This document shows, piece by piece, positions 41,901-50,362 of a stretch of DNA of 64,000 bases (the first letter of the stretch is position 1; the number at the start of each line of letters is the position of its first letter). The DNA is taken from NCBI RefSeq assembly GCF_019249245.1, contig NZ_JAESDK010000004.1, positions 156,687 through 220,686 of the forward strand, in the 5' to 3' direction. This DNA comes from Alteromonas lipotrueiana. GTDB taxonomy: Bacteria > Pseudomonadota > Gammaproteobacteria > Enterobacterales > Alteromonadaceae. The position numbers and the translations under genes were made by a program. The notes under the pieces are model-generated. The model made no database searches. It saw nothing but the letters and a program-made list of their open reading frames with translations, and had not been told where the DNA came from.

Positions 41901-41922
41901 GTCTTTCGAGGCGCGTTACTAA
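38908..41922 (+). CDS. TonB-dependent receptor with carboxypeptidase-regulatory-like N-terminal domain (Oar-like)
   Basis: A 1004-residue outer-membrane protein. A signal peptide ends near AIAAGG. A carboxypeptidase-regulatory-like beta-sandwich (about 28-112; IYGVVDSQSGGELTVTAKN and YRLAKLDTGTYQIVI) precedes the plug (IEVTGARISAIDLSSTDSG, with FEMYKEFQVKTGGFSAEYG and GGLINAVTKSGTNEW). A long barrel ends in SFEARY. This architecture is that of Oar/OmpA-like TonB receptors. The substrate is unknown. It is convergent with the GH16 gene and shares a bidirectional terminator with it, but has no shared operator, so a laminarin role is only possible. Confidence 0.9.
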   Translation: MLRKSLIALAIGTSLGLSAPAIAAGGSTSSIYGVVDSQSGGELTVTAKNPQTGFSRTVSVNDDGSYRLAKLDTGTYQIVIKRGDSVVAEDTLRVTLGSNKQADFNVAAMNAERIEVTGARISAIDLSSTDSGLILGEDEIDRMPIARNITAVALLAPGVVQGDSGFGNVASFGGASVAENACYINGLEVTDTRQGLGCGAVPFEMYKEFQVKTGGFSAEYGRATGGLINAVTKSGTNEWEFDFTANWEPSALQEEGTFDRGRGGTGKIFRDNRLDEKDEWDYSISAAGPIIEDKLFFYALVNPRSLSRDFSYVSGSDEYTATDQFRTRESDGTDNLFWGAKVDWDIIEGHRLSYFAYSDQNDATEDVFEYDPETQTIGDYSGSFLRKRGGEAQSLTYTGYLTDNLSVSAMWGEIETQYETAPTNLDCPTIADERDGGDAPQCGPGGSFGDNFDENTQYRLDIEYYWGDHLISAGIDKQDRATTRITKPVGGHSYRYFTLESGSTIQGDNGELYTNTDSGAQDLVSDRIFDGGGSFESNLTAYYLEDKWQVTNNLMLSIGIRKDLFEGDGTTGKQLFDFDTDIAPRLGFTWDVLGNGESKLYGNYGRYYLPIANNTIYRAASGVSDTTTYYTFDDIDSVSGAPVGIAPVNGSVENSQTTSSVSAVPTKKTFQAQEADPFARDEFILGYQFTVNDSLTAEITGTYREVTSALDDYCGIYAYPYCVMLNPGEDMSWFKDGYYWDGEKLDESKLNLFDGEADEGSLTTHSAETLQLPEGKNEYTSVQFKLNYIEDNYRLNFQYTWARSVGNFEGAVKSDIDQADAGITQDFDFPALMDGADGYQPNDRRHTFKLYGSYDVTEDLVVGFNSSLQSGRPLTAFGQSYPSTDPNVYGSYGDTYYIRTGCSVELTADDVCAQSDKEFRYSPRGTAGRTPWTFNLDVSAAYNFSYQDVDMRMAVNVFNVLNTQEETATNEHYEIEEGSVNQYYGAAYSWQAPRSVRLSFEARY

Positions 41923-41985
41923 GCGCTATGCAAATGCCTGAAGACAGCCTGTGGGTTTAACCGTCAGGCTGCGGTAAAAAACAAA

Positions 41986-42021
41986 CAAAAAGGCAGGGTG
42001 CAACACTCTGCCTTTTTTATT
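41986..42021. terminator. Bidirectional terminator between the receptor and GH16 genes
   Basis: A run of A, AGGCAGGGTG, CAA loop, CACTCTGCCT and T run. The 10-bp stem has one G-T pair. It overlaps the GH16 stop by 2 bp and also lies about 64 bp past the receptor stop, so it can serve both. Confidence 0.88.
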
Positions 42022-44869
42022 AGTACACCATTATATTATCAAGCTGCAATACAGCGCCGGTGGCCTGACCCCATGCAGGGAAAACCAGTATCTTATTCAC
42101 CTTCTTTAAATTCAATCCGGCGGCCTGTAATTGAGACGTGTTAAGGCTGTACGAACGCCATTGGCCAGCGATATCTGGATTTTGCTCTACGGTCGCATCG
42201 GCCCGTAGTTGAGCAAAACTGCCATCGGCCGCTTCAATCTTAATAAACAGAGGCGCCGCAGAATCATCGGGAAGCTGGGCAATATTCATCTCAAACTCAA
42301 TGATGCCAGCATGCAGATTTTCCAGGTTGTGTGGAATAGATGCATGTAATCCTGCCACCGTAGGCGCAGGTCCGAAGTAATCAAGCTGGACGAGTTGATT
42401 CTGGTCTTTTGATATCACTTCGGCGCGGGCATTACTGCAACAGTCATACAGACTCCAGTGCTCAGCGAGCGTGTTTTCAAAAAGAGCCAGTTCACCTTGA
42501 ACCGCTATATTTGATACAGGATCGTTGCTACTATCGCCGTCGCTTGTAAGTCTGACATTGTCTACCTGAAAGACCACATCCTGCTGGTTGCCCCAGTCAG
42601 GAAAAATAACCAGTGGGGTATCTACCCGGGTCAGGTCCAGGGTGGAGCCGGGCTGGCTGATAAGCTCGTTCAAAGCAATCTTATAAGTCTGCCATACTCC
42701 GGTATCCGGGGTTTCGATAGGATAGTCGCCGGAGCCACATGGGTGCCCGCAGTCCATCTTTATAACCATGTTGCCGGTGGCTCGGGGATCGGCCACCATA
42801 TGCAAATCAAACTCCAGAAAATCATAGGTGCTGAGATCCAGCTGCACCGGGCTTTGGGTGTTGTCTGGTTGGGTTTGAAAGTACGCCACCGCCTCATTGG
42901 TATTAAAGGTAAACTGTTTTACTACATCGTGGGCGCTATCGACACTTAGCACATCTTCAATTACCACATCACCACTGGCGGTATACTTCCCGGTTGTAAA
43001 GGGAGCGGCATCGGCGTTATCAAAGACATGAACGGTATCGCGCTCAGAAGGGGTAAATTCATAGCGAATATTGTCAAGCTCTATAGTCATTGGGCCCGTG
43101 GGTTCTATGACTGCCGGGTTTTTAATCTCTTCAATATTGGCGAAATTACCTGGGGCGTAGCGGTTGCCGCCCGCCAACAGGGTGTTGATATCCAGCTGCA
43201 CCGTTTGCCATTCACCCTGAGCGGGTAAAGTGACTTCGGTATCGCTGACGGCCGGCCAGCCACTATCAAGCTTTACCAGCAAAGTGGCGTCTGTCGGATT
43301 ATCGATGACCCTGATATCAAATACCAGCGAGCCAAGTCGACTGTACGCTAAAAAGTCCAGGGGTTGGGGCGCGGCCAGAAACAAATTACCAACAGAGCCA
43401 CTTTGCGAAATACGTAACCGGGTGTTTGATTCGTACTCGGGTTGGTTGATGCTCAGGGTACCTTCTGGATTATAGCTTTCAATGGTCAGCTCATTGTCAG
43501 GTCCGTCAGAATATAGTGAAAATGCCGGACCCGGAATCTGCGACTGGGGAGTAATATCAGGCGCACTGTGGCCAGGAACCTGTTCGGCATCGGCATTAAT
43601 GGTAGCGCACCCCTGGCCGGTAGTCGGGTTAATACTGCATTCGTAAACCCGTACATAGTCCACTTCCATAGTTTGAGGGAATGCCTGTTCATCAATGCCC
43701 TTCGCATTGGTATTGGCAGCCCAGGAGCCGCCTACCGCTAAGTTCAGAATCATATGAAAACGTTCATCAAAAGGGGCGGCGCCGGGCGCGTTCTGCCACT
43801 GACCACTTTCATCCTGATACTGACTGTACCAGCCCTCACTGGTCTGGGTGGCAAAGTGCACATCGTCCACATACCAGCGAATTTCGCCTTCTTCCCACTC
43901 AATGGCGTATTCGTGAAAGCCTTCCGCCGGATTGTGCCCGTCAGGTAGCCGGTAATCTGCACCAGAGTGTACATTGCCAGGCCAGGTGCGTCCGTAATGC
44001 AAAGTACCATAAACCCGGTTTTCAGGCGTACCATTAGCCTGGGGATCATCAGAAGGTGCGTTTAGATTCACCGCTTCCATGATGTCAATTTCGCCTGACG
44101 CCGCCCACGTACCGTATTTATTATCGGTTGGCAACATCCAGATTGCGGGCCAGGTCCCCTGACCTTCAGGCATTTTTGCTCTTATTTCAAAGCGGCCGTA
44201 GGTCCAGTCCCCTTTATTGAGTGTGCGCAGTCGCGCCGAGGTGTAGGGCAGAGTGGTTGTGCTGGAGGTATCAGAATTAGGATTGTCCGCCCCAGTAAAA
44301 TCCTCGCGCCGCGCGGTGATGACTAGAATGCCATCGTCAATATGTGCATTTTGCGGGCGATTCGTGTAGCACTGCTGTTCGTTATTGCCGCCGCCCCAGC
44401 AATTTTGTTCAAAACTCCATTTGCTCGAATCAATATTGTCCTGGTCAAACTCATCCTGCCACACAAGCTGCCAGTCGCTACCTGACGCTTGTAGCAAGGT
44501 CGCTTCAAACTGCAGTCGCTGCCGTTGCAAGGCAAAACGAACCGGCACAGAAATACTGGACTGAGGGGCTATCTGGCTATTGCTGATATCAATATAAGTC
44601 ATCGCATCAGTACTGTCGCTATTCCCATTTACAACAGTATGAGATGTACGGCTGACGCCCAACATCAAAGGACCCTCTATAGCGGTGTTACCGGTGTTTT
44701 TAATGGTTACCCGTACGACCAGCTGTTTATTTTTACGGTCGTATACAGCCCGGCTTTTAGACGTGGTGATCTTATCCGCCACTGAATTCCAGCTTTCGGG
44801 AGTGGCCGCCGCAGGAACGGTACACGCAAGACTGCTTAAGACTAAAAGTATGCCAGTAGAGGATTTCAT
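42020..44869 (-). CDS. GH16 beta-glucanase (laminarinase-like) with three C-terminal beta-sandwich modules
   Basis: A 949-residue secreted enzyme. The signal peptide ends near VPAAA. Residues about 25-125 form an Ig-like domain (LVVRVTIKNTGNTAIEG). The GH16 domain (about 135-410) begins WQLVWQDEFDQDNID and contains GTWPAIWMLP and the catalytic SGEIDIMEAV, with both Glu residues and the central Asp of the E-x-D-x-x-E motif. This form is typical of endo-1,3-beta-glucanases. Residues about 450-949 hold three related modules, each ending in a Leu/Val-Asp-Asn-x-x motif (ELDNIRYEF, QVDNVRLTS, QLDNIMVY), probably carbohydrate-binding. It starts inside the PEP-CTERM gene by 4 bp, so translation is coupled. 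Confidence 0.92.
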   Translation of the reverse strand: MKSSTGILLVLSSLACTVPAAATPESWNSVADKITTSKSRAVYDRKNKQLVVRVTIKNTGNTAIEGPLMLGVSRTSHTVVNGNSDSTDAMTYIDISNSQIAPQSSISVPVRFALQRQRLQFEATLLQASGSDWQLVWQDEFDQDNIDSSKWSFEQNCWGGGNNEQQCYTNRPQNAHIDDGILVITARREDFTGADNPNSDTSSTTTLPYTSARLRTLNKGDWTYGRFEIRAKMPEGQGTWPAIWMLPTDNKYGTWAASGEIDIMEAVNLNAPSDDPQANGTPENRVYGTLHYGRTWPGNVHSGADYRLPDGHNPAEGFHEYAIEWEEGEIRWYVDDVHFATQTSEGWYSQYQDESGQWQNAPGAAPFDERFHMILNLAVGGSWAANTNAKGIDEQAFPQTMEVDYVRVYECSINPTTGQGCATINADAEQVPGHSAPDITPQSQIPGPAFSLYSDGPDNELTIESYNPEGTLSINQPEYESNTRLRISQSGSVGNLFLAAPQPLDFLAYSRLGSLVFDIRVIDNPTDATLLVKLDSGWPAVSDTEVTLPAQGEWQTVQLDINTLLAGGNRYAPGNFANIEEIKNPAVIEPTGPMTIELDNIRYEFTPSERDTVHVFDNADAAPFTTGKYTASGDVVIEDVLSVDSAHDVVKQFTFNTNEAVAYFQTQPDNTQSPVQLDLSTYDFLEFDLHMVADPRATGNMVIKMDCGHPCGSGDYPIETPDTGVWQTYKIALNELISQPGSTLDLTRVDTPLVIFPDWGNQQDVVFQVDNVRLTSDGDSSNDPVSNIAVQGELALFENTLAEHWSLYDCCSNARAEVISKDQNQLVQLDYFGPAPTVAGLHASIPHNLENLHAGIIEFEMNIAQLPDDSAAPLFIKIEAADGSFAQLRADATVEQNPDIAGQWRSYSLNTSQLQAAGLNLKKVNKILVFPAWGQATGAVLQLDNIMVY

Positions 44870-45525
44870 GCGTTACCTCCGGTATGACGACGCCGAGAAA
44901 AACCACCGACCAGTAAACCCAACGATAGCAACGCAGCTGTCGCAGGGGCCGGAACACTCGCTTGCGCAATAGATAACGTATTCACGGTTATAAAGGCTGG
45001 TGCAGCATCAAAATTACTGAATAGCTGAAGTTCAAGGCTCAGACCACTTTCATTAGTAAAGATGTCGGCCAGTTCAATACTGCCCTGGTAGCGCTGCATT
45101 CCATTAATATCCGGCGTACCAAAAAAGCTACCGACATCGCCCTGGGTGTTAAACAAATTTCCGCTTCCGTCACCCAGACCTATGGCAAAATAATCGGCGC
45201 TGCCGGGGGGCTGACCGGTAAGGGCACTGTCGACAGTAAAGTCGTAAGAGAACACAAACGGCGTACGAGTGGAGGCAGAAAAGTCGACCTGCTGGTACAA
45301 CACGTTAATAAAGCTCGGTGAGTTATCGATAGCAAGGATGGCACTGCAGCCCTGTGAGGTTTCGAGGATAGAAAACTGTTCGTCTATGGTACCACCACCT
45401 ATTGTTTCGGTAGACCAGCCCTCAAAGTCACACTGGGAAAAGTCGCCGTTTACAATGGGAGCGGCCATAGAATGTGTTCCAGCCAGAAGCAGGCTTGAGG
45501 CCAGCAGATATTTAATTTTGTACAT
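44866..45525 (-). CDS. PEP-CTERM sorting-domain protein
   Basis: A 219-residue secreted protein. An N-terminal signal peptide (ending SMAAP) precedes a beta-rich body with NGDFSQCDFEGWS and one Cys pair, resembling choice-of-anchor or carbohydrate-binding-like PEP-CTERM proteins. The C-terminus reads VPAPATAALLSLGLLVGGFSRRR: a VP-x-P anchor, a hydrophobic helix and a basic tail, as in PEP-CTERM sorting signals cut by exosortase. It is first in an operon with the GH16 gene (4-bp overlap), suggesting a cell-surface partner in glucan binding. No exosortase gene is in the window, but an associated acyltransferase is at 53190. Confidence 0.88.
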   Translation of the reverse strand: MYKIKYLLASSLLLAGTHSMAAPIVNGDFSQCDFEGWSTETIGGGTIDEQFSILETSQGCSAILAIDNSPSFINVLYQQVDFSASTRTPFVFSYDFTVDSALTGQPPGSADYFAIGLGDGSGNLFNTQGDVGSFFGTPDINGMQRYQGSIELADIFTNESGLSLELQLFSNFDAAPAFITVNTLSIAQASVPAPATAALLSLGLLVGGFSRRRHTGGNA

Positions 45526-45540
45526 GTGTATTCCTTTTTA

Positions 45541-45554
45541 TGATAGCGCTTACA
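45541..45554. promoter_or_regulatory. LacI-type operator candidate, copy 1
   Basis: TGATAGCGCTTACA, an imperfect palindrome related to TGTAAGCGCTTACA. It lies 16 bp upstream of the PEP-CTERM start codon, where bound repressor would block transcription. An identical 14-mer is at 45647. Confidence 0.65.
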
Positions 45555-45646
45555 TTGGCATGAACATTCACTTTCATAAGTCGCTACAAATAACGGTTGT
45601 CGCTTTTGATAAGCGTTTTAAACGTGCTGTCTACCCACTGCTTAAA

Positions 45647-45660
45647 TGATAGCGCTTACA
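45647..45660. promoter_or_regulatory. LacI-type operator candidate, copy 2
   Basis: TGATAGCGCTTACA, identical to the site at 45541 with 106 bp between their starts, which is close to ten helical turns. AAGCGCTACA at 45671-45680 is a looser half match just beyond. The arrangement suits DNA looping by a LacI-family tetramer. Confidence 0.62.
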
Positions 45661-45696
45661 ATTTAACCAAAAGCGCTACATTAAATCAACAATATA

Positions 45697-46677
45697 TTAA
45701 CGTTTTGCAGGTGGATTAATAAACAAGGCACTGGCAAGTTCAAAGCCGATACGACTAGCCAAACGAGCTGTTTTTGACTGCTCATCATAAGCGGGATTGA
45801 GCTCGGCGATATCCGCCAGCTTCCATGTTACCGAGGCCTGCTCGGCGGCATGCCCCAGCCAGTTAATCAGTTTAATTACCGGCAGCGGGTCGACCCCCAG
45901 GGCTGCTGGCGCGCTCACACCCGGCGCGACAGCCGCCGGAAAAGCATCCATACAAATGGTGACATAGAGCGTATCAATGTATTGCAAAAAGGGGCTGAGC
46001 AAAGCTTGTGCACTGTGTAAGGTAAAATCGGTATCATGCAGAATATGGACATTTTTTTGCGCAGCATAATCATACAAAGCCGCTGTATTAGATGCCCGTG
46101 AAGCGCCGATACATACATAATGAAAATCGCGGCTTTGTGTATCACACCACTGCGCTATCTGGCGAAAGGGGGTACCTGACGAGCCGCCGTTATCCGGGCT
46201 GCGTAAATCCAAATGAGCATCAATATTAATGATGCCAATGACGTTATCTGAAGATAGAGTGTCGTTAAGGGCCAGATAACTGCCTAAGGCAATATCGTGG
46301 CCCCCTCCAAAAGTCAGTGCTGCGGTATATTTGCTAAGCAAATCGGCAAGAGTTTGTCGGTAGTGCTTTTGGGTCAGGGCCAGCGATGAATCGACCGGCG
46401 TATTACCAGCATCAATAAGTTGCCCTTGGATATGCCAGGGAAGGTTGGCCAGCATACTGCGCAGTGCATCAGGGCCCGCCGCCGCGCCGATACGTCCCTG
46501 ATTTAGCGCCACACCCAGATCGCAGGGATACCCAAGTAGGGCAAGGGCCGGTAGAGTATCAGGGGCAGAACGCAGATGAGTGAGCATTTGGGCATTATTC
46601 ACAACCTGGTGCCAACGCAATGACCGGCCGACATTATCGGCATCAATGCGGCCATGCCACGCACTGTCAATCGACAT
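45697..46677 (-). CDS. hutG: Formimidoylglutamase (arginase family)
   Basis: A 326-residue Mn-dependent ureohydrolase cleaving N-formimino-L-glutamate to glutamate and formamide, the last step of this histidine route. Metal-binding motifs are TFGGGHDIALG, NIDAHLDLR and TICMDAFPA, in the usual arginase order. The third motif reads C-M-D-A-F where S/T-x-D-x-D is usual, so the second Asp is replaced by Phe or shifted; this deserves a check. The start overlaps the end of hutI by 11 bp, so they are one operon. Confidence 0.9.
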   Translation of the reverse strand: MSIDSAWHGRIDADNVGRSLRWHQVVNNAQMLTHLRSAPDTLPALALLGYPCDLGVALNQGRIGAAAGPDALRSMLANLPWHIQGQLIDAGNTPVDSSLALTQKHYRQTLADLLSKYTAALTFGGGHDIALGSYLALNDTLSSDNVIGIINIDAHLDLRSPDNGGSSGTPFRQIAQWCDTQSRDFHYVCIGASRASNTAALYDYAAQKNVHILHDTDFTLHSAQALLSPFLQYIDTLYVTICMDAFPAAVAPGVSAPAALGVDPLPVIKLINWLGHAAEQASVTWKLADIAELNPAYDEQSKTARLASRIGFELASALFINPPAKR

Positions 46678-47872
46678 AGCGTCCTCCTACCCACCGGCAA
46701 TAAGGTCTGAAACCATTCATTTCATAAATAAGATCGGCGGGTTCCTCTATATCCCACAAACAAATATCCGCATCCAGCCCTGCCAGTAGCCGGCCTTTGT
46801 CAGGCAGCTTAAGGGCCTGAGCCGCGTAAGCAGTAATACCGAGTAATGCCTCTTCACAAGTTAAGCCAAATTCAATACACGCCATAGTGGCGCAGGTGAG
46901 TAACGAACATATGGGCGAGGTGCCCGGATTATGGTCACTGGCGACGGCCATGGGCACATTGTGTTGGCGTAATGCTGAAACAGGGGGGCATTGGGTTTCT
47001 TTGAGATAATAAAACGCACCGGGTAATAATACCGCCACACAGCCCGCCTCGGCTAAAGCCGGAACGTCGTTAGGGTCAAGGTACTCAATATGATCTACGC
47101 TGCAGGCTTGATAACGCGCCGCCAGTACCGCTCCCTTGCTGTCAGACAATTGCTCGGCATGCAGTTTAATCGCAAGTCCGGCACTGCGTGCCGCCTGAAA
47201 TACACGCTCGGTCTGAGCTGCAGTAAAGCCCATGGTTTCACAAAATACATCTACCGCCGAAGCATGCTCACCGGTAGCAATTTTTGGAATCATGGTATTG
47301 CATACAAAATCAATATAGCCGTCAGCGTTATCTTTGTATTGGTGCGGCAGGGTATGAGCGCCTAAATAGGTACGCATTACAGTAACAGGCAAATACACCC
47401 CCAGCTGTTCGGCCACGTTAAGCATGGTCAGCTCGGTTTGCTCATCAAGCCCATAGCCCGATTTTACTTCTATGGTAGTCACACCTTCTTCTACCAGCCG
47501 GCGCGTGCGGCGCAGGCTATGTTGCAACAGGTTTTGTGGGGCGGCAGTGCGGGTATCGCGGACGGTCTTTTGAATACCACCGCCGGCCCGGGCGATGTCC
47601 TGATAACGGGTTCCTGACAAACGCTGACGAAACTCATCGGCGCGGCTGCCGCCGTACACCAGATGCGTATGGCAATCGATAAAACCCGGCAAAGCCCATT
47701 TGCCACCGGCGTCAATGCGATGATCTGGGACCGGTGAGTAAGCGCCCGCAGAGCCTACAGCAAGAATTTTGTCATCCTGAATCCATAGCTGGGTCTGACG
47801 TAGGACCCCATTGTCGGTCTGTGAGGGATCCATGCTCATAATGTTAACATTGTCGATAAGGGTGACCACCAT
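46667..47872 (-). CDS. hutI: Imidazolonepropionase
   Basis: An amidohydrolase of about 401 residues that opens the imidazolone ring. The start is set at the ATG at 47872 (MVVTLIDNVNI), 8 bp after AGGAG. A longer frame from 47935 would run through the HutC operator and add 21 unlike residues. Motifs include PGFIDCHTHLVYGGSRADEF with the metal-binding HxH, KLHAEQLSDSKGA, and VASDHNPGT with the catalytic Asp. It leads the minus-strand hutIG operon. Confidence 0.95.
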   Translation of the reverse strand: MVVTLIDNVNIMSMDPSQTDNGVLRQTQLWIQDDKILAVGSAGAYSPVPDHRIDAGGKWALPGFIDCHTHLVYGGSRADEFRQRLSGTRYQDIARAGGGIQKTVRDTRTAAPQNLLQHSLRRTRRLVEEGVTTIEVKSGYGLDEQTELTMLNVAEQLGVYLPVTVMRTYLGAHTLPHQYKDNADGYIDFVCNTMIPKIATGEHASAVDVFCETMGFTAAQTERVFQAARSAGLAIKLHAEQLSDSKGAVLAARYQACSVDHIEYLDPNDVPALAEAGCVAVLLPGAFYYLKETQCPPVSALRQHNVPMAVASDHNPGTSPICSLLTCATMACIEFGLTCEEALLGITAYAAQALKLPDKGRLLAGLDADICLWDIEEPADLIYEMNGFRPYCRWVGGRYVD

Positions 47873-47914
47873 ACCGTTCGCTCCTGTGAAGTATACTCTG
47901 GGTGCATAGATGCT

Positions 47915-47930
47915 ACTTGTATATACAAGT
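47915..47930. promoter_or_regulatory. HutC operator in the divergent hut promoter region
   Basis: ACTTGTATATACAAGT, a perfect 16-bp palindrome between hutI and hutC. CTTGTATATACAAG matches the known HutC site form in gammaproteobacteria. HutC bound here can repress hutIG and its own operon until urocanate accumulates. Confidence 0.88.
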
Positions 47931-47972
47931 TTCATTCGTTAAAGTAACATAAAATTAACATATGAGCTACGG

Positions 47973-48692
47973 ATGCAACCACGGTTTGTAGAGATAAAGC
48001 AGGCTTTGCTGCACCAGATAGAAACAGAGCAGCTGCGGCCAGGCGATAAGATTGCCTCTGAAAACCAGTTGGCCGCGGTTCATCAGGTTAGCCGCATGAC
48101 GGCGCGCCGGGCTATCACCGATCTGGTGGATGCCGGGATTCTGGCGCGCGCCCAAGGCGCAGGAACGTTTGTCAGCGACCAGCGACCCATGAGCTCACTG
48201 CTTACGATCACCGGTATAAAAGAAGAAATTGAAGCTCGCCATCAGCAATATGATCTTCAGGTTCTGGCGCATGAAGAACGCCGCGGCTCCAGTGCCATTG
48301 CCGGTTTTCTGGGCATGAACGAGCCGCAATCATTGTATTATTGCCAGTTAATCCATTGGCAAAATCATCAGCCGGTACAACTGGAATCTCGATGGGTTAA
48401 CCCGCTTCTGGCTCCGGATTTTTTACAGCAAGATTTACAATTGCATTCGGTGAATGCGTACTTGTCAAAGGTGGCGCCGCTTACCGAAGCGGACCACAGT
48501 GTCGAAGCGCATTTAGCCGACAGTGATGCCGCTAAGTTACTTGATATTCAGCCTAATGAGGCTTGTTTAACCATTCACCGGCGCACCTTTTGCCGCCAGG
48601 GCATTGTCAGTATTGCCACCTTAACCCACCCAGGCACCCGGTATCGGCTGGGCAGTCATCTTAACTTTAACGACGCACAGGAGGCCATATGA
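47973..48692 (+). CDS. hutC: Histidine utilization repressor HutC (GntR family)
   Basis: A 239-residue regulator. An N-terminal winged helix-turn-helix (about 1-70; [28 protein letters not shown]) belongs to the GntR/HutC type, and the C-terminal UTRA domain (about 90-235) binds the effector, urocanate in this family. It overlaps hutU by 4 bp. The perfect palindrome 43-58 bp upstream is its likely operator, giving autoregulation. Confidence 0.95.
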   Translation: MQPRFVEIKQALLHQIETEQLRPGDKIASENQLAAVHQVSRMTARRAITDLVDAGILARAQGAGTFVSDQRPMSSLLTITGIKEEIEARHQQYDLQVLAHEERRGSSAIAGFLGMNEPQSLYYCQLIHWQNHQPVQLESRWVNPLLAPDFLQQDLQLHSVNAYLSKVAPLTEADHSVEAHLADSDAAKLLDIQPNEACLTIHRRTFCRQGIVSIATLTHPGTRYRLGSHLNFNDAQEAI

Positions 48693-50362
48693 GCCGTTAT
48701 CAACCAAAGCGGTCTATCAAAGCCGCTACAGGCACCACGCTCACGGCCAAAAGCTGGCAATGCGAAGCAATACTGCGCATGCTTATGAATAATCTGGACC
48801 CGGAGGTAGCCGAACACCCCGACGAGCTGGTGGTTTATGGTGGTATTGGTCGAGCTGCACGTGACTGGGCGTCTTTTGATAAAATTGTTGAAGTATTACA
48901 ACGTCTTGAAGACACACAAACCTTGTTGATTCAGTCGGGCAAGCCGGTGGGCGTTTTTCCTACTCACGCCCATGCTCCAAGAGTATTAATCGCCAACTCT
49001 AATCTGGTACCGCGGTGGGCCACCTGGGAGCATTTTAACGAGTTAGATCGTAAAGGGCTGATGATGTATGGACAAATGACCGCGGGTTCATGGAGTTATA
49101 TTGGTTCGCAGGGCATCGTGCAGGGAACTTATGAAACCTTTGTCAGTGTGGCTCGCACACATTTTAACGGCAACAGTCAGGGGCGCTGGATTTTAACCGG
49201 CGGACTTGGCGGGATGGGCGGCGCGCAGCCTCTCGCAGCCACCATGGCGGGGTTTTCAATGGTTGCCGTTGAGGTAGACGAAACCCGTATTGATTTTCGT
49301 TTGGCCAGTGGGTATCTGGATAAAAAAGCCTATAGCTGGGCACAGGCGCAAGAGATGCTGAACGAAGCGTTGAGCACTAATCAGCCGGTCTCGATTGGAC
49401 TGTTAGGCAATGCTGCTGATGTCTATCAGCAGATTCTTGATGCGAAGGTTACCCCGGATGTGGTGACGGACCAGACCAGCGCCCATGATCCGCTTAACGG
49501 ATATGTTCCGCAAGGTTGGAGCCTAGAGCATACAAAGGCATTGCGTAAATCTGAACCTGAAAAAGTGGTACAGGCCGCCAAGAAGTCTATGGCGCATCAG
49601 GTAAGGGCCATGCTGAAAATGCAAAGCAACGGCGCAGCAACTCTGGACTATGGCAATAATATTCGGCAGATGGCCATGGAGACTGGCGTCGATAACGCCT
49701 TCGACTTTCCCGGCTTTGTCCCTGCTTATATACGTCCGTTATTTTGCCGGGGAATTGGCCCCTTCAGGTGGGTTGCGTTATCGGGCGATCCGCAAGATAT
49801 TTACCGGACCGATGCTAGGGTAAAGGAACTGATACCCAATGATGAACACCTGCATCAATGGTTAGACATGGCTCGCGAACGTATTCAGTTTCAGGGATTA
49901 CCGGCTCGTATTTGCTGGGTAGGGTTGGGACAACGACAAAAACTGGGGCTGGCGTTTAATCAGATGGTACGCGAAAAAGTGCTCAGTGCACCGGTGGTTA
50001 TTGGCCGTGACCATCTGGACTCGGGCTCGGTAGCGTCGCCTAACCGTGAAACTGAAGCCATGTTGGATGGGTCTGACGCCGTGTCAGACTGGCCACTGCT
50101 CAACGCCATGTTGAACACCGCGGGTGGGGCTACGTGGGTAAGCCTGCACCATGGTGGCGGGGTGGGCATGGGGTTTAGTCAGCATGCCGGTATGGTGATT
50201 GTCTGCGACGGCAGTGATGAAGCCGATGAGCGGATTACCCGGGTATTGCATAATGACCCGGCAACCGGGGTTATGCGTCATGCCGATGCGGGTTACCAGA
50301 TTGCCCAACAATGTGCTGCTGAGCACGGCCTGGATTTGCCGATGCAGGAGACTGAACAATGA
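48689..50362 (+). CDS. hutU: Urocanate hydratase
   Basis: A 557-residue NAD-dependent enzyme converting urocanate to imidazolone propionate. It has [52 protein letters not shown] for NAD binding, and the active-site segment [23 protein letters not shown] with its Cys. The C-terminal [17 protein letters not shown] is typical. Length matches the family. It overlaps hutH by 4 bp (ATGA). Confidence 0.97.
   Translation: MSRYQPKRSIKAATGTTLTAKSWQCEAILRMLMNNLDPEVAEHPDELVVYGGIGRAARDWASFDKIVEVLQRLEDTQTLLIQSGKPVGVFPTHAHAPRVLIANSNLVPRWATWEHFNELDRKGLMMYGQMTAGSWSYIGSQGIVQGTYETFVSVARTHFNGNSQGRWILTGGLGGMGGAQPLAATMAGFSMVAVEVDETRIDFRLASGYLDKKAYSWAQAQEMLNEALSTNQPVSIGLLGNAADVYQQILDAKVTPDVVTDQTSAHDPLNGYVPQGWSLEHTKALRKSEPEKVVQAAKKSMAHQVRAMLKMQSNGAATLDYGNNIRQMAMETGVDNAFDFPGFVPAYIRPLFCRGIGPFRWVALSGDPQDIYRTDARVKELIPNDEHLHQWLDMARERIQFQGLPARICWVGLGQRQKLGLAFNQMVREKVLSAPVVIGRDHLDSGSVASPNRETEAMLDGSDAVSDWPLLNAMLNTAGGATWVSLHHGGGVGMGFSQHAGMVIVCDGSDEADERITRVLHNDPATGVMRHADAGYQIAQQCAAEHGLDLPMQETEQ

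Noticed and set aside
45601..45625. A third LacI-type operator (TTGATAAGCGTTTTAA)
   Set aside because: It shares only AGCG with the two identical sites and is not palindromic.
47873..47935. A 21-residue N-terminal extension of HutI
   Set aside because: It would translate the HutC operator, while the start at 47872 has a good AGGAG.
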